A stretch of 64,000 bases of DNA from Candidatus Bipolaricaulota bacterium (GTDB lineage Bacteria; Bipolaricaulota; Bipolaricaulia; UBA7950; UBA9294), in assembly GCA_028277345.1 (NCBI GenBank), contig JANQGM010000017.1, positions 102,316-166,315 of the forward strand. The letters run 5' to 3'. A program made the position numbers and the translations under genes. Positions within the stretch are counted from its first letter, which is position 1. Each line of letters starts with the position of its first letter. Positions 60,601 to 64,000 of the stretch are shown here, in pieces. The notes under the pieces were generated by a model that saw only the letters and a list, made by a program, of their open reading frames with translations, was not told the DNA's origin and searched no databases.

Positions 60601-61773
60601 ATGACACGATCGAATGCAACGGCGGCTGAACGCATGGTGAGTTTTTGCCAAGACCTCATTCGCATCCCAAGCCCCACGGGCAAAGAGGGTGCCCTTGCGA
60701 ATCGAATCATCGATGAAATGAAGGACCTCGGCTACGACGAGGTCCGAAAGGATGAGGCCGGCAATGTCATCGGAACCCTCCGCGCCACCGATCCATCGCG
60801 CCCATCGCTGTTGTTCACCGCGCACATGGATCAGGTCTCACCGGGCGATCTCTCCCGCTGGGAGTACGACCCCTTCGGAGGCGAGTCGGCGGACGGATGG
60901 ATCCACGGCCGCGGCGCAAGCGATACCAAGGGCGCCATCGCAACACAGGTGCACCTTCCAACCGCTCTCGCCAGCCATGACCTGGAACATGGCGACCTCC
61001 ACGTCGCTCAAGTCGTCGTTGAGGAGGTCGCGGGACTCGGCTCGAGAATCTTGCTCGATCATCTTCGCCCCGACTACGCCATCATGGGAGAAGCCACCAC
61101 GAACGAGCTAAGCAATGGCAATCGCGGCAGGACGTTGGTGAGGATGCGCTTTCCGGGAGAAAGCGTCCATGCAAGCATCTCGCAACGAGATCAAGTGGCG
61201 CTGTACCGTGCAGCGTCGTTCCTCCTCGGGTTGGCTGATCTTCCCATGAAGCAGGGTGTGATGGGCTGTTCGCACGCCGTGCCGACACGTGGGGCAACTA
61301 ATCTCCTCGACGACAATGTGACCCCTCAATCATTCGATCTGAGCATCGACTGGCGCTCTGTGCCCGGCGAAACGCCGGAAGAAATCTTGGAGAGACTGGC
61401 GTCCATCATGGCGGATGGGGATGAAGCATGGATACCGCCATTTGAACTGTCGACCTATATCGGACGCACCTATCAGCTGGAGTATGCTCAGCCGCCTTAT
61501 TGGATCGATCCGCACGATCCGTTTGTCGTCGCGGCGCAACAGGCGCTCAGTGCGTATTGGAAGCGGGATGTGCCCGTTCAGCCCTGGCGGTTCACGACGG
61601 ATTGCGGATTGTTCACGGAGCGCGGCGTCCCCATCCTCGGGTTCTCACCTTGCGAAGCGAAGTATGCGCATACGCCGGTCGATCGCGTGTCCATCGACCT
61701 GATGATCGAGGCATGGGACGCCTATCCCGCACTCATCGAGGCGCTCTCGACGCTGCCAAGCCACCGTTCCTAA
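60601..61773 (+). CDS. M20-family metallopeptidase/deacylase (YgeY/ArgE-like)
   Basis: 390 residues from ATG 60601 (AAAGGATG upstream; ATG 60592 alternative). Two-zinc M20 signature: FTAHMDQV (His75, Asp77), GRGASDTKG (bridging Asp), VEEVAGLGSR (catalytic Glu pair), and the C-terminal YAHTPVDRVS His. Similar to YgeY-type hydrolases that sit in purine/selenium-dependent catabolic loci. Peptide or N-acyl amino acid substrate. Its stop overlaps the convergent amidohydrolase stop by 4 nt. Confidence 0.88.
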   Translation: MTRSNATAAERMVSFCQDLIRIPSPTGKEGALANRIIDEMKDLGYDEVRKDEAGNVIGTLRATDPSRPSLLFTAHMDQVSPGDLSRWEYDPFGGESADGWIHGRGASDTKGAIATQVHLPTALASHDLEHGDLHVAQVVVEEVAGLGSRILLDHLRPDYAIMGEATTNELSNGNRGRTLVRMRFPGESVHASISQRDQVALYRAASFLLGLADLPMKQGVMGCSHAVPTRGATNLLDDNVTPQSFDLSIDWRSVPGETPEEILERLASIMADGDEAWIPPFELSTYIGRTYQLEYAQPPYWIDPHDPFVVAAQQALSAYWKRDVPVQPWRFTTDCGLFTERGVPILGFSPCEAKYAHTPVDRVSIDLMIEAWDAYPALIEALSTLPSHRS

Positions 61774-63122
61774 GCCTGAGGGAATCGATGCGGTAAACGA
61801 ACGCCCGCCCGCCGAACGAGTTCGGCGGCGCGTGCTTCGGCCTCAGCCAAAACGGCGGATTCATCCACCGTCTGGATAACGCCGTCCTCGAAGAGGATCC
61901 GGCCGTCGACAATCACCATCGAGACATTCGTCGTATCCATCGCGTACACGAGGTTGGCAACAGGATCGTGCGTCGGCAACATGCCCGCGGTTCGCGGATC
62001 GATGATCGTCACATCCGCCCGAGTGCCGACTTCCAGAGATCCAATCTCATCCTCCCAGAGGAGCGCTTGGGCCGCCTTATGGGTGACCATGCCCAGAACG
62101 GCCTCGGCGGGAACCACTTGAGGGTCGAGTTTGCGTCCTTTGTGGATGAGCCCGGCGAGATACATCTCGCTGATCAGGTTCATTCGATTGTTGGAGGGAG
62201 CGCCGTCCGTCCCAAGAGCCACGAGAATGCCGCGATCCAGCATCCCCGGAACATCGGCAAACCCAAGCACGCGCATGGCGGCCGCCGGGTTGTGAGAAAC
62301 GGGGACATCGCGTTTCGCGAGGATGTCCAGTTCCGCTTCAGTAAGCCAGACGGTGTGTACGGACAAGAAGTTGGGCCCCAGCACCCCCAGGTTCTCCAAG
62401 TGGGCGACCGTCGTTGCTCCGCGCGTCTGACGGGCAAACTCCACTTCATCAGGGATCTCGGCAATGTGGGCATGCACGCCGACACCCCGTTGATCGGCCA
62501 GCTCCTTGGTCCGAAGGAAGAGTTCGTCCGAGCAATTGAAGATCGTTCTGCAGGCGGGCCAGACACGGAGGCGGCCTTCGCAACTGCCATGGAACCGATC
62601 CATCAGATCCCGCTGGCGTGCAATGCACTGATCCGTCGGCTCGATCATGGAGGCCGGACCTTCCCCTTCATCCATGATCGAACGCGCGAGGATGCCGCGA
62701 AGTCCCAGTTCCTCCATGGCATCCGCCATCGCGGCAACATGTTGTCCTCCCGCCTCAGCGAAACACGTGACGCCGGTACGAATCAGTTCGATCCCGCATA
62801 GGAGCGAGCTGATATAGCTATCCTCGTACGTCATCGCCGATTCGTACGGCCAGATTCGTTCATGCAGCCAGGTGAGAAGACTGACATCGTCTCCAATGCC
62901 TCGGCCAAGTTGCTGAGAGAGATGAACGTGCGTGTTGATCAATCCGGGAAGAACCATCTTCCCCTGTGCATCGATGATTCGGTCCGCATGTCCGGCTGGC
63001 GCCTCGCTCGCAGGTCCGACGTAGATGATGCGATCGTCCTCGAGAAGGACCGTCCCGTCCGCATAGACGCGAAGCTCGTCGTTCATCGTTGCAACCCAAC
63101 CCCGTTCGATTCGCGTCTTCAT
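61770..63122 (-). CDS. 5'-methylthioadenosine/S-adenosylhomocysteine deaminase-like amidohydrolase
   Basis: 450 residues. ATZ/TrzN subgroup: INTHVHLSQQLGRGIGDDVSL, HAHIAEIPDEVEF, LSVHTVWLTEAELDIL, SHNPAAAMRVL and LGTDGAPSNN with the metal Asp. Closest in pattern to MtaD/SAH deaminases, which deaminate adenosine-type nucleosides. Chlorohydrolase or guanine-deaminase activity cannot be excluded. ATG 63122 overlaps the nucleoside-phosphorylase stop by ATGA. Confidence 0.8.
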   Translation of the reverse strand: MKTRIERGWVATMNDELRVYADGTVLLEDDRIIYVGPASEAPAGHADRIIDAQGKMVLPGLINTHVHLSQQLGRGIGDDVSLLTWLHERIWPYESAMTYEDSYISSLLCGIELIRTGVTCFAEAGGQHVAAMADAMEELGLRGILARSIMDEGEGPASMIEPTDQCIARQRDLMDRFHGSCEGRLRVWPACRTIFNCSDELFLRTKELADQRGVGVHAHIAEIPDEVEFARQTRGATTVAHLENLGVLGPNFLSVHTVWLTEAELDILAKRDVPVSHNPAAAMRVLGFADVPGMLDRGILVALGTDGAPSNNRMNLISEMYLAGLIHKGRKLDPQVVPAEAVLGMVTHKAAQALLWEDEIGSLEVGTRADVTIIDPRTAGMLPTHDPVANLVYAMDTTNVSMVIVDGRILFEDGVIQTVDESAVLAEAEARAAELVRRAGVRLPHRFPQA

Positions 63123-63844
63123 GCTGAACCTCTCCTTGATTCGTCGTTCGAACCCGTCAGCGCAAGGCGTTCAGCTGCCGCAATCGCAATGGCAATCGCC
63201 GCATCAAGCGCGCTACGGATGAGGGATTTATCCGGGGATGCGTCTCCATTGATCGCGAGGATGGCTCCCGCAGCGACCTTTCGTTCGGCGGCGACGATAA
63301 ACAGCGTCGAACATTCCATCTCCACGCACAACGCCCCGGCTGCTCCCGTTACCTCACGATCCAAGGCGAGGCTTGCCGAGTAGAAAGCGCCTGTCGTATG
63401 GACGACGCCAACATGGTGCCTGCGGTCTGCCGCTTCCGCAGCACGGCGTAGCTCCGCCACCACATCCGGATGCGCAACGGCGGGGAACTCAAGGGGGAGG
63501 ATTTGCTGGCTGACGCCGTCCTCCCGCACAGCGGCCGTGGCAATGATGACATCGCCGCTGCGAACATCGGATTGCAGCTTGCCCGCCGTTCCGATGCGGA
63601 TCAACACGCGCGCGCCGGCAGCGATGGCTTCATGATAGGCAATGGCCGCGCCGGCGCCTCCGACCCCGGCAGAAACCACGCCAATCGGAATCCCATTCGC
63701 CGTTCCGCGATAGCTGTGGAACTCTCGGTTGGCAGCGAGACGTGTCGCTCCCTCAAGGAAGGAGGCGATCCATTCCGCGCGTTTCGGGTCTCCGGGAAAC
63801 AGCACAACCGAAGGGAGTTCGTCGAGTTTCAGGTGATATTGCAT
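63119..63844 (-). CDS. Nucleoside phosphorylase (PNP/UDP family)
   Basis: 241 residues from ATG 63844, with GGGGG 3-7 nt upstream. PNP-family features: VLFPGDPKRAEWIA, VGVVSAGVGGAGAAI, RIGTAGKLQSDVRSGDVIIA, and MECSTLF for the nucleoside-binding Glu/Met region, then NGDAS. It splits nucleosides with phosphate into base plus ribose-1-phosphate; purine versus uridine preference cannot be set. It lies between the deaminase and the upstream adenine-deaminase-like gene, forming a nucleoside/base degradation operon. Confidence 0.88.
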   Translation of the reverse strand: MQYHLKLDELPSVVLFPGDPKRAEWIASFLEGATRLAANREFHSYRGTANGIPIGVVSAGVGGAGAAIAYHEAIAAGARVLIRIGTAGKLQSDVRSGDVIIATAAVREDGVSQQILPLEFPAVAHPDVVAELRRAAEAADRRHHVGVVHTTGAFYSASLALDREVTGAAGALCVEMECSTLFIVAAERKVAAGAILAINGDASPDKSLIRSALDAAIAIAIAAAERLALTGSNDESRRGSA

Positions 63845-63851
63845 GATCCCC

Positions 63852-63998
63852 CTACCGAGCGATGACATCGATCGTCTCAAATGTCGTGGTGTCGATCACA
63901 CCTTCATCCGTAATGCGATAGCGTGGGGCCACCTCCATACCGAGCCAGAAGACGAAGAAGACCGGAGAGCGCCATCGTGCGCCTCCATCGCGTAGGGC
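63852..63998 (-). CDS. C-terminal fragment of an adenine-deaminase-like amidohydrolase (gene runs off the right edge)
   Basis: 49 codons in frame to the stop at 63852, 7 nt before the phosphorylase start. The reading VAPRYRITDEGVIDTTTFE matches the closing segment of adenine deaminases (compare VSPHYKVTDRGIVDV in the ade gene at 56764). The 5' part is outside the window, so identity rests on this motif. It would make a second Ade-type enzyme in this locus. Confidence 0.55.
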   Translation of the reverse strand, partial: ALRDGGARWRSPVFFVFWLGMEVAPRYRITDEGVIDTTTFETIDVIAR

Positions 63999-64000
63999 CG

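Noticed and set aside
1..64000. CRISPR array, tRNA, rRNA, transposase, integrase or prophage genes
   Set aside because: No regularly spaced repeats, no T-loop/acceptor pattern and no recognisable recombinase were seen on reading through.

Overview
This 64 kb window is a gene-dense bacterial chromosome segment of moderately high G+C with no visible rRNA, tRNA, transposase, prophage or CRISPR array. The gene content suggests an anaerobic or microaerophilic, peptide- and nucleobase-using diderm: a glutamate dehydrogenase, two metallopeptidases (M42, M20), a TldD/PmbA pair, an oligopeptide permease, five purine or nucleoside enzymes, a PorV-like outer-membrane barrel, and many secreted proteins with PKD, NosD-type beta-helix and lipobox features. 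This mix resembles uncultured lineages such as Candidatus Bipolaricaulota (OP1), but that placement is inference and no marker in the window proves it.

Layout. 1-1.5 kb: a metallo-beta-lactamase-fold hydrolase whose C-terminus looks cut short, abutted by a two-gene, AT-richer module (nucleoside-deoxyribosyltransferase/TIR-like protein plus a 50-aa basic protein). 1.7-7.7 kb: metallophosphoesterase, nucleotidyltransferase, glutamate dehydrogenase, two Crp/Fnr regulators, nitrilase and FlK-like thioesterase. 7.7-8.4 kb: an untranslated, strongly folded stretch with a terminator and three clustered palindromes. 8.4-14.7 kb: an overlapping M42 peptidase / 8-oxoguanine deaminase / MoaD-like operon, rhomboid, NosD protein, ferritin-like protein and YhaM-like nuclease. 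14.8-24.2 kb: two paralogous DUF4129 / membrane / DUF58 / membrane modules on either side of aspS; only the first has a MoxR ATPase. 24.2-30.1 kb: a minus-strand operon of secreted PKD proteins sharing two repeated modules, plus an unrelated secreted protein. 30.4-33.2 kb: an accessory patch with a DUF3467-led three-gene cluster, a lipoprotein and a structured RNA resembling HEARO/IscB omega-RNA without an IscB gene. 33.2-38.3 kb: ileS-purA-rplM, with a possible attenuator and leader peptide before ileS. 38.5-50.4 kb: TlpA-PKD lipoprotein, MFS transporter, tldD-pmbA, upp, HAD phosphatase, a NosD-DUF192 fusion lipoprotein, a DUF4015 lipoprotein and tgt. 50.9-55.4 kb: a PorV-like barrel paired with a 1168-residue repeat/PKD protein carrying a sorting-type C-terminal domain. 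55.5-64 kb: YjjX-family NTPase, smpB, adenine deaminase, dppBC, M20 peptidase, MTA/SAH-deaminase-like enzyme, nucleoside phosphorylase and the tail of a second adenine-deaminase-like enzyme.

Regulatory signals are unusually readable. Several transcription units start with a TACACT-like -10 element only 5-6 nt before the ATG and no Shine-Dalgarno sequence, which points to leaderless mRNAs. Internal operon genes mostly have strong AGGAGG-type sites or ATGA overlaps. No single spectacular new system is proven. The best candidates for something undescribed are the shared LPxGW and W-VP-AYWLT modules of the 24-29 kb operon, the orphan omega-RNA-like element, the inserted deoxyribosyltransferase/TIR-like pair, the ileS leader, and the duplicated DUF58 modules that may share one MoxR.
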